This document shows positions 16,457 through 25,194 of a stretch of 64,000 nt of DNA, piece by piece; the stretch's first letter is position 1; each line of letters starts with the position of its first letter. A program made the position numbers and the translations under genes. The stretch is from Halalkalicoccus sp. CGA53 (GTDB lineage Archaea > Halobacteriota > Halobacteria > Halobacteriales > Halalkalicoccaceae), in the NCBI RefSeq assembly GCF_036429475.1, contig NZ_CP144125.1, positions 3,551,521-3,615,520 of the forward strand. Reading direction: 5' to 3'. The notes under the pieces were generated by a model, which had not been told where the DNA came from, did no database searches, and worked only from the letters and a program-made list of their open reading frames with translations.

Positions 16457-18460
16457 GTCCTCCGACGGCCTCGCGCCGGTCTCGGTCGGCCCACCGGTGA
16501 GTCGCTCGCGGATCGGTCGCTGGAGCTGGAGCAGCATCAGCCCGGCGATGACGGCGATGCAGACGAGACGGACGCCGGTGACGGGGAACACCATCGCGAG
16601 GATCCCCAGGACGACGAAGGCCGCCTTGACGGGGAACACGACGAACGGGCTCGGGTGGAAGAACCGACCGTGGTAGTTGAGCCCGTGCGAGATGCCGAAC
16701 GCGCCGACGAGCGCGATCGCGCCCGAGACGAGCGTCTCGGTGGTCCAGCCGCCGACGACGAGTTCGGGGTTGTAGATGAACGCGAACGGGAGGACGTAGA
16801 TCGGCATGGAGATCTTGAGCGCCTCGAAGCAGGTCCGCCAGAAGTTCGAGCCGGCGATCCCCGTCGCGACGACGACCGCGATGGCGATCGGCGGCGTCAG
16901 CCCGGAGAGGACCGCGGCGTAGAGCACGAAGTAGTGTGCGGCGAGGTTCGGCACGAAGAACTGCTGGACGAGCGCCGGGGCGATGAGCGCCGCGACGATG
17001 ACGTACGCCGCCACCGTCGGCATCCCCAGCCCGAGGATGATCGAGATGACGAACGCGAGGATCACCGCCAGCAGCATCACGCCCTGCGAGAGGTCGAGCA
17101 GCGCGAGCGAGAGCACCCCCGGGATCCCCGAGGCCTCGAGGATGTCGACGACGCCGTTGATCGCGGCGATGATGATCGCGATCGGCGCGAGGATGATCGC
17201 CCCCTCCCGGAAGCCGAACGCCGTCTTCCCGAGCAGGTCGTCGACCTCCGCACGGAGGTCGCCTCCCTCATAGGCGGTCTGGGCGACCGGGAAGCCGAAG
17301 CCGGTGATCAGCATCGCGACGACGGTGTAGAGCGCCGAGGTCAGCACCGTCCACTGGAGGACGCCGAGCATCACGATCAGGACCATGAAGGGGCCACCGA
17401 AGCGGATCAGCTGGATCACGAGCTCGCCCCTCGTCATCCGCTCGTCGAAGTGCTCGGTGACCGAGACGTCGAAAGTCTGCCCCCGGAGCTGTTCGATGCC
17501 GGTGTAGTGGACGGCGATGAAGACGGAGCCGTAGAAGATCGCCGCCGGGATCAGCCCCGCGATCAGCACCTCCAGGTAGGTGATCCCGAGCAGCGACGCC
17601 ATCACGAACGCCGCGGCGCCCATCACCGGCGGCATGATCTGTCCGCCGGTCGACGCAACGGACTCGATCCCGCCGGCGACCTCGCCGTCGATCCCGCTCT
17701 CTTTCATCAGCGGGATGGTGAACGAGCCGGTGATCGCGGTGTTCGCCGCCTGGCTCCCCGTGATCGACCCGATGATGATGCTCGCGGTGACCGCCGAGAG
17801 TGCGACGCCCGAGCGGACGACCTCCGCGGCCCGGAGCGCGAGGCGCATGATGAGGTCGAACGCACCGAACCCGCGCATCAGGCCCGCGTAGAGGAGAAAC
17901 AGCGCGACCCAGGTCGCGATGATGCGCGAGATCGAGCCGTAGACGCCCTGGAAGTCGAGCACCATGATGTTCGCCGTCCGGTTGAGGCTGAACCCACCGT
18001 GGCGAAGGATCCCGGGGGCGTAGTTGCCGTAGATCCCGTAGAGGATCGCCGCGATGATCACCGCCAGGAAGGTGAGCCCGTACGCCCGGTACGAGAGGTA
18101 GAGGATCACGACGATGAACGTGGCCGCGAGCGCGTACTCGTGGGGCAGCGCGGTGCCGACGCGCACCGACAGGAGCACGTCGTAGTTGACCGTCATGTAG
18201 ATCGTCGTGACGACCGTGACGAGCGCGGAAACCGACAGGCCGACCATCTCGAGGGTCTCTCCCTCCTCGTAGCTCTCCACCAGCTCGTTGCCCAGGTAGA
18301 CGACGATGATCGAGCCGAGGAAGATGACCGTGAAGAGAATCCGGTCCATCCGCTGTGTGAACGCGTAGAAGAGGATCCACACCCAGGTCAGGATCGCTAA
18401 CGCCGTCACCACGTCGTTGGCGAGCTCTAGTCGGCTCCTGGTAGAGATCGAATACACCAT
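16454..18460 (-). CDS. TRAP transporter fused small/large permease (TAXI type, DctQM-like)
   Basis: A 668-residue, very hydrophobic protein with well over a dozen membrane segments, the length of fused TRAP 4TM/12TM permeases. Recognisable DctM-region motifs include GSITGSQAANTAITGSFTIP, ESVASTGGQIMPPVMGAAAF, LGLGMPTVAAYVIVAALIAP, and AVLSGLTPPIAIAVVVATGI. It imports an organic acid using an ion gradient, with the TAXI binding protein encoded 36 bases upstream on the same strand. The stop codon is formed by the palindromic element. Substrate not predictable, though the catabolic neighbours suggest a carboxylate. Confidence 0.93.
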   Translation of the reverse strand: MVYSISTRSRLELANDVVTALAILTWVWILFYAFTQRMDRILFTVIFLGSIIVVYLGNELVESYEEGETLEMVGLSVSALVTVVTTIYMTVNYDVLLSVRVGTALPHEYALAATFIVVILYLSYRAYGLTFLAVIIAAILYGIYGNYAPGILRHGGFSLNRTANIMVLDFQGVYGSISRIIATWVALFLLYAGLMRGFGAFDLIMRLALRAAEVVRSGVALSAVTASIIIGSITGSQAANTAITGSFTIPLMKESGIDGEVAGGIESVASTGGQIMPPVMGAAAFVMASLLGITYLEVLIAGLIPAAIFYGSVFIAVHYTGIEQLRGQTFDVSVTEHFDERMTRGELVIQLIRFGGPFMVLIVMLGVLQWTVLTSALYTVVAMLITGFGFPVAQTAYEGGDLRAEVDDLLGKTAFGFREGAIILAPIAIIIAAINGVVDILEASGIPGVLSLALLDLSQGVMLLAVILAFVISIILGLGMPTVAAYVIVAALIAPALVQQFFVPNLAAHYFVLYAAVLSGLTPPIAIAVVVATGIAGSNFWRTCFEALKISMPIYVLPFAFIYNPELVVGGWTTETLVSGAIALVGAFGISHGLNYHGRFFHPSPFVVFPVKAAFVVLGILAMVFPVTGVRLVCIAVIAGLMLLQLQRPIRERLTGGPTETGARPSED

Positions 18461-18496
18461 GATCCGTGTTCTCGATATGGAGTACTAAAAGGTGTG

Positions 18497-19549
18497 CTAT
18501 TCGTCTCCGCGGGTCCAGCTATCGTCCCACACGTCGTGCTCTTCGTACCAGTCGGCCGCCCCCGGGTGGATCGGAATCTCGTCGGTGTGAACGAGCGCGA
18601 ACGTCAGGTTGTCCGGGTCGCCGTAATCAAGGATCGTCGGGTTCGCCTCCTGCATCGACTCGTAGTGAGTGTGGCAGATGTCCATCACCTCGTAGAGCGC
18701 GTCCGCCGGGATGTCCGGGCTGAAGAGGTACGGGTAGGTCTCGGTCCAGGTGTGGTTCGGGAAGTCCTCCCCGCCGATGTCCTGGTCCCAGCCGCCGACC
18801 TCGTCCATCTCGTCGTAGCCCGCACCGGCGAACTCCTCGGCGGCCTGGACGAACTCGTCGGTCTGTTCGATCAGCCTGACGTCGTTTCTGGCGTCGACCT
18901 CGACGGCCCACGACGGCAGTTCGGTGAAGTTCGACGTGTAGGTGACGAACGCCTCGACGCGGCCCTCCTCGAGCGCGCTCGCCGCCTCGCTGGTCTCGAA
19001 GTTGACGACGCCCTCCTCGAGTTCCTCCCAGAGACCGGCGTTGCCGTACATCTCCTCGGTCATCGCGCGCAGCCCCCAGCCGGCGGGCAGGGCGTAGATG
19101 TCCTCCCCGAACAGGTCGTCGGTGGTCTCGATGTCGCTGTCCTCTAAAGCCATCCAGTAGAGGTTCAGCGACAGGTGACTGAACCCGTGCTGTGGGAACG
19201 TGTCGACGTCGTCCGGCTCCTCGAACGGTCCCGACGAGGTGAGCGCCTGGTTCAGGATGTAGTTGCCCGCGGAGTAGGAGTTGAGTTCGTCGTCGGCGTA
19301 GAGCCGGATCGACTGCGGATCGCCCCCCGCGTCCTGCGTGATGAAGCTCACGGAGTCCGAGTTCTCGTCCACGACCCGCTGGATCGCCTGCGAGTTGCCG
19401 TAGGTGCTCGACCCCGACGACGAGGAGCCGACGGTCATGTCGACGCTATCGCCGCCGAGCATGTCGAGACAGCCGGCGAGCCCCACGACCCCCAGGCCGG
19501 CGGTCGCCCTCAACGCGTCACGTCTGCTAACGCGGCCATTGCCATGCAT
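18497..19549 (-). CDS. TAXI family TRAP transporter substrate-binding lipoprotein
   Basis: A 350-residue secreted binding protein. The start MHGNGRVSRRDALRA has a twin-arginine-type signal, followed by GLGVVGLAGC, a lipobox whose Cys would anchor it outside the membrane. The mature part shows the TAXI layout: a GSSSSGSSTYGNSQAIQ ligand loop near the N-terminus, then IYALPAGWGLRAMTEEMYG and VEAFVTYTSNF. It delivers the solute to the fused permease encoded next. The ATG at 19549 is chosen because the signal begins there. The TRAP pair is bracketed by palindromic elements C and F. Confidence 0.9.
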   Translation of the reverse strand: MHGNGRVSRRDALRATAGLGVVGLAGCLDMLGGDSVDMTVGSSSSGSSTYGNSQAIQRVVDENSDSVSFITQDAGGDPQSIRLYADDELNSYSAGNYILNQALTSSGPFEEPDDVDTFPQHGFSHLSLNLYWMALEDSDIETTDDLFGEDIYALPAGWGLRAMTEEMYGNAGLWEELEEGVVNFETSEAASALEEGRVEAFVTYTSNFTELPSWAVEVDARNDVRLIEQTDEFVQAAEEFAGAGYDEMDEVGGWDQDIGGEDFPNHTWTETYPYLFSPDIPADALYEVMDICHTHYESMQEANPTILDYGDPDNLTFALVHTDEIPIHPGAADWYEEHDVWDDSWTRGDE

Positions 19550-19649
19550 CACCACAGAGCAGACAGCGATGGTATAAAACAGTTGTGTACGATCGCCGGT
19601 CGACAACGGGCCGGACGAACGGCCACCGCCACGGACGCGGGTCGTCTCG

Positions 19650-19728
19650 TACGGACGGTTGTAACTGGTTACTGGTGATCCAGTACGGGTCGGCGATCAC
19701 CGGGAAGGGACTACAACCGTCCGTATCA
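19650..19728. repeat. Palindromic intergenic element, copy F
   Basis: Perfect 14-bp arms TACGGACGGTTGTA (19650-19663) and reverse complement (19712-19725), with an inner GGTGATC/GATCACC stem. TATCA at the right end gives the TGA stop (19726-19728, minus strand) of the DUF35 protein gene. It lies between that gene and the TAXI binding-protein gene, both on the minus strand. Compared with copy C, several arm positions differ on both sides in a pairing-preserving way. Confidence 0.85.
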
Positions 19729-20127
19729 CTCCGACCGAACCGTCGCGACGTAGAAGGGGGAGTCCGCCAGCCGACCCCGGTCGAACGCCTGATCGTACCG
19801 GCGCGCCTCGAGACCGACCGGATCGCCGATCGAGAGGGCCTCGTACCGGGCGTCGATCCGGGCGAGCAGCCGCGGCCCCTCGGACAGTTCGACGACGCCG
19901 ACCACGATCCCGTCCTCGAAGTCGGCGGCCGTCGTGTGCTGGCGGGTGTAGGTGTGGATCCGTCCCTCGCCCGAGGCCTCCTCCCAGCGCACGTCCGTCG
20001 AGTGGCAGTGCGGACAGATCGGGCTCGGCGGAAAGAACGCCTCCTCGCAGCCATCACAGCCATGGATCAGGAACCGCCCCTCCTCGAGCGCGCTCCAGAA
20101 GGGGTCGGTGTACGACGTCTCCCTCAC
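19726..20127 (-). CDS. Zinc-ribbon/OB-fold DUF35 protein
   Basis: A 133-residue stand-alone DUF35 protein. An N-terminal helix (TDPFWSALEEGRFLIHGCDG) leads to a rubredoxin-like zinc ribbon with CDGC and CPHC pairs, then an OB fold (GRIHTYTRQHTTAADFEDGI). Such proteins bind acyl-CoA and assemble with thiolase-like partners. It starts with GTG, which overlaps the TGA of the thiolase-like gene (GTGA), so the two are coupled. Its stop codon lies in palindromic element F. Confidence 0.88.
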   Translation of the reverse strand: MRETSYTDPFWSALEEGRFLIHGCDGCEEAFFPPSPICPHCHSTDVRWEEASGEGRIHTYTRQHTTAADFEDGIVVGVVELSEGPRLLARIDARYEALSIGDPVGLEARRYDQAFDRGRLADSPFYVATVRSE

Positions 20128-21296
20128 GCTGGAGCCTCCGTCATGAACACGGTGGCCGTGACCCCGTTAACGTGGCCGTGCTCCGCGGTCGTCATCGCGT
20201 ACTCGGCACCGTCGATCTGCGTCGAGGCCGTGCCGCGGAGCTGTTTCACCGCCTCGACGTGGTTCAACAGCGGCGTCACCATCGGCGGGTGTCCCCGACC
20301 GAGACAGCCCCCGGAGGGACTGATCGGGTGGGCGCCGTCGGGCGCGGTCGTCCCGTCGAGGCAGGCGTCGACGCCCTCACCGCGCCCGACGAGCCCCAGT
20401 TCCTCGGCGAAGATCGCCTCGATGTGCGGGAACGGGGTGTAGGGCTCGAAGACGTCGATCGCGTCGATCCCGACGTTCGCGTCCACGACGGCACCCCTCG
20501 CCGACTCCCCGATCGCGGGGAGTTCGGTCGTCCCGTGACGGGGGCTCATCAGGAGGTGACTCGCGGCGTGGTGCGTGCCGATCCCCGCGACGGAGACGGG
20601 TGACTCGGTCGCGCCGTCGGACGGGCCGTCGGTGATCACGAGCGCGGCGGCACCGTCACAGGGCGCGGGACACTCGTAGAGCCGGATCGGGTCCGCGATC
20701 GGGCGCGACGAGAGCACCTCCCTGCGCGTGACCGCCTCGTCGAACAGCGCGTTCGGGTTCGCCCGGCCGTTGCGTCGGTTCTTCACGACGATCTCCGCGA
20801 CGTCCTCACGCTCGATCCCGTGCTCGAAGAGGTACCGCCGCAGGCTCTGTGCGTAGACGCCCGGGATCGTCAGCCCGATCGGCGTCTCGAACTCCCTGTC
20901 GAAGAGCTTCGCGACGTAGTCGAAGTACGGTCCGGTCGTCTCGATCAACGAGTGGCGTTCGAGGGCGAGGACGAGCGCTGCCTCCACGGCTCCGCTTCGA
21001 ACGTCCTCGACGGCGGCGTGGAACGCGTGGCCCCCGCTCGTCCCGCCCGTCGCGACCTCGATCGACCGACGCGTCTCGAGGCCGAGCAGGCGGTGGAGGT
21101 AGGTAGAGAAGAAGCCCTGTGGCGTCCACGGTCTCGGCGACGGCATGTAGAGTCCGTCGATCGCGGAAAGTTCGACACCTGCCTCAGCGACCGCCTCGCG
21201 GATCACCCCCAGCGCGAGGTCACGGTCGGGTATCGAGTAGCGCCCGTTCGGGACGAGTCCGATCCCGGAGACGGTCGGAGCTGGCTGGCCCGTCAT
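20124..21296 (-). CDS. Thiolase-like protein lacking the nucleophile cysteine
   Basis: A 390-residue SCP-x-like thiolase-fold protein. The N-terminal half reads VSGIGLVPNGRYSIPDRDLA, then LETRRSIEVATGGTSGGHAF. At that site the thiolase encoded at 8629 has NACAASG, but here Thr/Gly replace Cys. The second half keeps a CLGRGHPP segment resembling the GHPxG loop, and HGHVNGVTATVFM closes it. Classical thiolysis therefore looks unlikely. Families like this work with a DUF35 partner, which is the next, overlapping gene. A GGTTATATG-like TATA box lies 30-38 bases before the ATG. Confidence 0.8.
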   Translation of the reverse strand: MTGQPAPTVSGIGLVPNGRYSIPDRDLALGVIREAVAEAGVELSAIDGLYMPSPRPWTPQGFFSTYLHRLLGLETRRSIEVATGGTSGGHAFHAAVEDVRSGAVEAALVLALERHSLIETTGPYFDYVAKLFDREFETPIGLTIPGVYAQSLRRYLFEHGIEREDVAEIVVKNRRNGRANPNALFDEAVTRREVLSSRPIADPIRLYECPAPCDGAAALVITDGPSDGATESPVSVAGIGTHHAASHLLMSPRHGTTELPAIGESARGAVVDANVGIDAIDVFEPYTPFPHIEAIFAEELGLVGRGEGVDACLDGTTAPDGAHPISPSGGCLGRGHPPMVTPLLNHVEAVKQLRGTASTQIDGAEYAMTTAEHGHVNGVTATVFMTEAPA

Positions 21297-21325
21297 GGTA
21301 CGACGCGGCGTACAGCGGGCGGCGA

Positions 21326-21334
21326 CATATAACC
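21326..21334 (-). promoter_or_regulatory. TATA box for the thiolase/DUF35 operon
   Basis: On the minus strand the sequence GGTTATATG lies 30-38 bases before the ATG at 21296, a normal archaeal promoter distance with a short leader. Confidence 0.5.
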
Positions 21335-21397
21335 CGACCTCGTCCGGTGTTCGTCCCCGAACGGATCGACGACCCCGATCGGTTCACACGGCTCGCT

Positions 21398-21414
21398 GTT
21401 TCACTATCCGGAAC
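21398..21414 (+). promoter_or_regulatory. Putative IclR operator, site 1
   Basis: GTTTCACTATCCGGAAC matches GTTTCACTATACGGAAC at 24047-24063 in 16 of 17 positions. The ends form an imperfect dyad (GTTTC with GGAAC). It lies 88 bases before the ATG of the acyl-CoA dehydrogenase gene. Confidence 0.55.
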
Positions 21415-21502
21415 GGCGTTCGGTCGGCGTCCGGACCGACGCCTGGACTCGACACTCGCCACCGACCACAAGTTCTATCACCCGAGTTGTGTTGTAGCAC
21501 GT

Positions 21503-22666
21503 ATGCTCGATTACGTGGGGTTGGAGGCGGGGTTGGACTCCGAGGAACGGATGGTCCGGGACACCGCCCGCGAGTTCGTCACAGAGCGCGTCCGCCCGGA
21601 GATCGCCACCCACTACGAGGCAGGCACGTTTCCCACCGACCTGATCCCCGAGATGGGCGACCTCGGCTTCTACGCGCCCAATCTGGAGGGTTACGGCCTG
21701 CCCGGGCTCTCCGAAACGGCGTACGGACTGCTGATGCAGGAGCTCGAGGCGTGTGATTCCGGGCTCCGGTCGATGGCGAGCGTCCAGGGCGCGCTCGTCA
21801 TGTACCCGATCCACGCCTTCGGTTCTGAGGAGCAAAAGGACGAGTGGCTCCCGAAACTCGGCGAAGGCGAGGCGGTCGGCTGTTTCGGGCTCACCGAGCC
21901 CGAACACGGCTCCGATCCGTCCAGCATGGAGACCAGAGCCGAGCGAGACGGCGACGAGTACGTCCTCTCGGGCTCGAAGACCTGGATCACCAACTCGCCG
22001 ATCGCCGACGTCGCCGTCGTCTGGGCCCGGGACTCGTCGAGTGAAAACTCGCCAGTGAGGGGGTTCCTCGTCGAGACCGATAGGGAGGGCGTGAGCACGA
22101 ACAAGATCGACGAGAAGCTCTCGCTTCGCGCGTCGATCACGGGCGAGATCGGCCTCTCGAACGTCCGAATCCCCGAGGAGAACGTCCTTCCAGGTGTAGA
22201 GGGCATGAAGGGGCCGCTGTCGTGTCTGACGCAGGCGCGTTACGGCATCGCCTGGGGGGCGGTGGGTGCGGCCCGGGACTGTTTCGAGGTCGCGAGGGAG
22301 TACGCGCTCGATCGCGAGCAGTTCGGCGGGCCGATCGCGCAGTTCCAGCTCCAACAGCGCAAACTCGCGGAGATGGCCACACAGATCACGACCGCGCAAT
22401 TGTTGGCCTACCGGCTGGCGGAGCTGAAAGAGCGCGGCGAGCTGCGTCCACAGCACGTCGCGATGGCGAAACGAAACAACGTCCGGATGGCCCGCGATCA
22501 GTCCCGGGTCGCGAGGGAGATGCTCGGGGGCAACGGGATCACGCTCGATTACTCGCCGATGCGGCACATGGCGAACCTCGAAACCGTCTACACGTACGAG
22601 GGGACCCACGACATCCACACGCTGATCCTCGGCGCCGACCTCACCGGCATCCAGGCCTTCGACTAG
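21503..22666 (+). CDS. Acyl-CoA dehydrogenase, glutaryl-CoA dehydrogenase-like
   Basis: A 387-residue flavoprotein. The FAD/substrate loop is GCFGLTEPEHGSDPSSM, followed by SGSKTWITNSPIADVAVVWA, QARYGIAWGAVGAARDCFE, the DREQFGGPIAQFQ helix, and the C-terminal catalytic region VYTYEGTHDIHTLILG with the Glu base. These features are closest to glutaryl-CoA dehydrogenase, which oxidises and decarboxylates glutaryl-CoA to crotonyl-CoA. The start MLDYVGLEAGLDSEERM fits, and the longer upstream frame is rejected. An IclR-like site precedes it, suggesting control by the regulator at 24094. Confidence 0.88.
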   Translation: MLDYVGLEAGLDSEERMVRDTAREFVTERVRPEIATHYEAGTFPTDLIPEMGDLGFYAPNLEGYGLPGLSETAYGLLMQELEACDSGLRSMASVQGALVMYPIHAFGSEEQKDEWLPKLGEGEAVGCFGLTEPEHGSDPSSMETRAERDGDEYVLSGSKTWITNSPIADVAVVWARDSSSENSPVRGFLVETDREGVSTNKIDEKLSLRASITGEIGLSNVRIPEENVLPGVEGMKGPLSCLTQARYGIAWGAVGAARDCFEVAREYALDREQFGGPIAQFQLQQRKLAEMATQITTAQLLAYRLAELKERGELRPQHVAMAKRNNVRMARDQSRVAREMLGGNGITLDYSPMRHMANLETVYTYEGTHDIHTLILGADLTGIQAFD

Positions 22667-22790
22667 ACGGACGTTCGAATAGGGCGCGAGATCGGTTCGG
22701 AGCGGTTCGAGGGGCCGCCGTCGACAGTCTCCGTACGACGGGCTCCGTTCTTGGACGGTGAGAAGGTCCCGAGCGAGGACGTCACCGCCG

Positions 22791-23984
22791 TCAGTAGCCG
22801 AGCGAGAGGAGCCGGTTCGCGAGGATCGCGACGAGCGCGAGTCCCGTGACGCCCGCGAGCAGGCCGAACGCGACCGACCAGCCGAGGAGGTCCGCGGAGA
22901 CGCCGACGGCGACGCTGCCGGTCGCGCCGAGGGTCATGTACACCGTCCGCACGAGGCCGAAGCCGAGACCCCGTTCCGACTCGTCGAGGAGGTCCATGAA
23001 CCGCGACTGCAACGGCGCGCCCCACGTCATCGCCACGCCGACGAGACAGACGCCGGCGACCGTCGCGGGGAGCCCCTCGCCGACGACCAGCGTGGCGAAG
23101 CCGAGAACGCCGGCGCCCATCGTGAGCGCCGCGGCCGAATCGCGAGAGTAGCGGTCGGAGAGCGAGCCGGTCAGCGGCTGGGCCACGCCGTTGACGAGGA
23201 AGTACGCCGAGAACAGGAGGCCGGCCGTGGTTCGGGGAAAGCCCTGGCTCCCCTCGAGGAACGCGGGGAGAAAGGAGGCGGTGGCCTGCCAGGTGAACGC
23301 ACCGAGCGCCGACAGGGCGGTCGTGTACGCGACCCCGGGGCGAGAGAGGAGACCGAGGAGGAGCGAGAGGTCGATCCGATCGCGGATCCGCCGGTCGGGG
23401 AGGCGCGGATCGGTGGGACGGGTCCGGACGAGGAGGACGACGAAGACGGGAACCGCGACGACGGTTCCGAGGAACACCGCGACCCGCCAGCCGTACTGCG
23501 CGCCGACGACCGCCGCGAGCGCCGGTGCGGTCAGACCGGCGATCGGGGCACCGGAGACGTGGATCCCGATCGCCCGGCCAGTCCGTTCGAACTGGCGGGT
23601 GAGCAGCGTGGTCGCGGCGCTGTAGTGGAGCCCCGCGGTCGTCCCGAGGAGGACGGCGAAGAGGAGAAACGAGAGGTAGGATGGCGACGTCGCCAGCAGG
23701 GCGCTCGCGAGAGCGACCCCGCCGATCGCGACGAGGACGATCCGGCGTTCGCCGTAGCGGTCGCCGAGGACGCCCGACGGGAACTGCGAGAGGGCGTAGG
23801 CGGCCCACATCCCCGAGAGGGCGAGGCCGATCGCACCGGTGCTCACCTCGAACGTGGCGACGACGTCGGGGACGACGGGGCTGATGACCAGTCGGGCGGC
23901 GACCGTGACGAAGAAGGCGAGCGTACACAGGACGAGGACGGTAGAGCGGTAGGACCAGCGCACGTGTTTCGAGTCGAAAACCAC
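22791..23984 (-). CDS. MFS transporter
   Basis: About 397 residues with twelve hydrophobic segments. The loop 2-3 signature FPSGVLGDRYGERR and the mid-protein YGWRVAVFLGTVVAVPVF are major facilitator marks. It is a clear paralogue of the MFS gene at 39844 over its whole length, including the endings (LANRLLSLGY and AANGLLGLGY). That comparison places the start at or near the GTG at 23984, giving VVFDSKHVRW. It is divergent from iclR, with the putative operator between the two. Likely a carboxylate or aromatic-acid carrier. Confidence 0.85.
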   Translation of the reverse strand: MVFDSKHVRWSYRSTVLVLCTLAFFVTVAARLVISPVVPDVVATFEVSTGAIGLALSGMWAAYALSQFPSGVLGDRYGERRIVLVAIGGVALASALLATSPSYLSFLLFAVLLGTTAGLHYSAATTLLTRQFERTGRAIGIHVSGAPIAGLTAPALAAVVGAQYGWRVAVFLGTVVAVPVFVVLLVRTRPTDPRLPDRRIRDRIDLSLLLGLLSRPGVAYTTALSALGAFTWQATASFLPAFLEGSQGFPRTTAGLLFSAYFLVNGVAQPLTGSLSDRYSRDSAAALTMGAGVLGFATLVVGEGLPATVAGVCLVGVAMTWGAPLQSRFMDLLDESERGLGFGLVRTVYMTLGATGSVAVGVSADLLGWSVAFGLLAGVTGLALVAILANRLLSLGY

Positions 23985-24046
23985 GAGAAAAGCGGTTGCG
24001 GTCGCGGCAGCGTCGGCCCGTCCGTGGTGGAGCCCCTGTCGGATCC

Positions 24047-24063
24047 GTTTCACTATACGGAAC
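24047..24063 (+). promoter_or_regulatory. Putative IclR operator, site 2
   Basis: GTTTCACTATACGGAAC lies 30 bases before the iclR ATG and about 63 bases before the MFS start. It overlaps a TATA-like CACTATA, so binding there would block the iclR promoter (autoregulation, inference). It differs by one base from site 1 at 21398. Confidence 0.55.
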
Positions 24064-24093
24064 TTTGATGAGGGTCGCCGGGGGAGCGGAGCC

Positions 24094-24858
24094 ATGGGAG
24101 CGAACTCGATCGGGGGGACGAACGCCGGGGTGGCGACGACGAAGAAGACGTTCGAGATCCTCGAGACGCTGGCGGAGGAGGAGGGGACGACGATCACCGG
24201 GCTGGCACGGACGACGGGTATGGCGAAGAGTACGGTGTTCCGACACGTGGAGACGCTCCGCGATCTCGGCTACGTCGTCGAGCGGGAAGGCGAACTCCAT
24301 CTGGGGTTCCGTCTCCTGGAACTGAGCGAACAGGCCAGGAACAGGAAGCTCGGCTACCTCGCGACGAAGGAGAAGGTCGTCGAGCTCGCACAGGAGACCG
24401 GGGAGCGGGCGATCTTCCTCGTGGAGGAAGCGGGGGAGGGGGTGTACATCCACAGCTTCGGCGGTGTCTCCGACACCATGATCGGGAAACGGCGACCGCT
24501 GTACTCGCTCGCGTCCGGGAAGGCGATCCTCGCCGGGTGGTCCGAAGAGCGCGTCGACCGGTACCTGCACGGCCTCGAGCCACGGCCGTTCGCGACGAAC
24601 ACCATCACCGACACCGACGCCCTCCGGGAGGAGATCCGAATCACCGGGGAGCGGGGGTACGCCATCAACGACGAGGAGCGGATGGACGGGCTCCGCGGCG
24701 TCGCAGTCACCGTGTTCGACGAGAACCACGCCGTGTTGGGTGGGCTCGGGGTGTTCGGACCCGTGAGCAGGTTCACCGAGCGGGAGATGCACGAGCGGCT
24801 GCCGCCGGTGCTGCGTCACAAGGCGGAGGAGATCAAGATCGCACTCGCGTACGGCTGA
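24094..24858 (+). CDS. IclR family transcriptional regulator
   Basis: A 254-residue protein with the standard two-domain plan. A winged helix-turn-helix covers about residues 12-75 (TFEILETLAEEEGTTITGLA, then KSTVFRHVETLRDLGYV). The C-terminal effector domain shows the family pattern RPLYSLASGKAILAGWSEER, GYAINDEERMDGLRGVAVTV and LGGLGVFGPVSRFTE. Members bind small acids and control their catabolism. The two 17-bp sites at 21398 and 24047 are likely targets, linking this protein to the acyl-CoA dehydrogenase and the divergent MFS carrier. Confidence 0.93.
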   Translation: MGANSIGGTNAGVATTKKTFEILETLAEEEGTTITGLARTTGMAKSTVFRHVETLRDLGYVVEREGELHLGFRLLELSEQARNRKLGYLATKEKVVELAQETGERAIFLVEEAGEGVYIHSFGGVSDTMIGKRRPLYSLASGKAILAGWSEERVDRYLHGLEPRPFATNTITDTDALREEIRITGERGYAINDEERMDGLRGVAVTVFDENHAVLGGLGVFGPVSRFTEREMHERLPPVLRHKAEEIKIALAYG

Positions 24859-25194
24859 ACTCGCGAATCGGCCCTGCCCAGGGCGCTACACGGATCGACT
24901 ACGGTCCTCGTCGTCTCGCGTGGAGCCGCCGTCGTTCCGGTATGTGGAACCGGGTATCGAGTGACTGTCGAACCCCGGATAACACGCATATGCCTGTAAC
25001 GATCGGGCCGGGCGAGCGGTACAGATCCCCGATTCGGGTCCACAGAAGCGAGTACGAATTGGAGTAATTAAATATATTTCAGATAGCGAAGGTCCTCGGG
25101 ATACGAGTCGGGCCGACCGGGGTTCGAGAGTGAGGACGTGAACGGATCGGAACCGAAACGGGATAGTCGTGGCGAGGAGAACGAGGACACCGAC
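24859..25194. other. Gene-free stretch between iclR and the nucleotidyltransferase gene
   Basis: 336 bases with no credible reading frame. The only marked feature is an A/T-rich segment GGAGTAATTAAATATATTTC (25061-25080), unusual for this GC-rich DNA. It is the best candidate TATA region for the downstream gene, with a leader of roughly 90 bases. No tRNA or repeat seen. Confidence 0.5.

Noticed and set aside
16655-18400. A 581-residue plus-strand open frame opposite the TRAP permease
   Set aside because: Asp/Glu/Arg-only composition is the complement of a hydrophobic membrane gene. The minus-strand permease has clear motifs.
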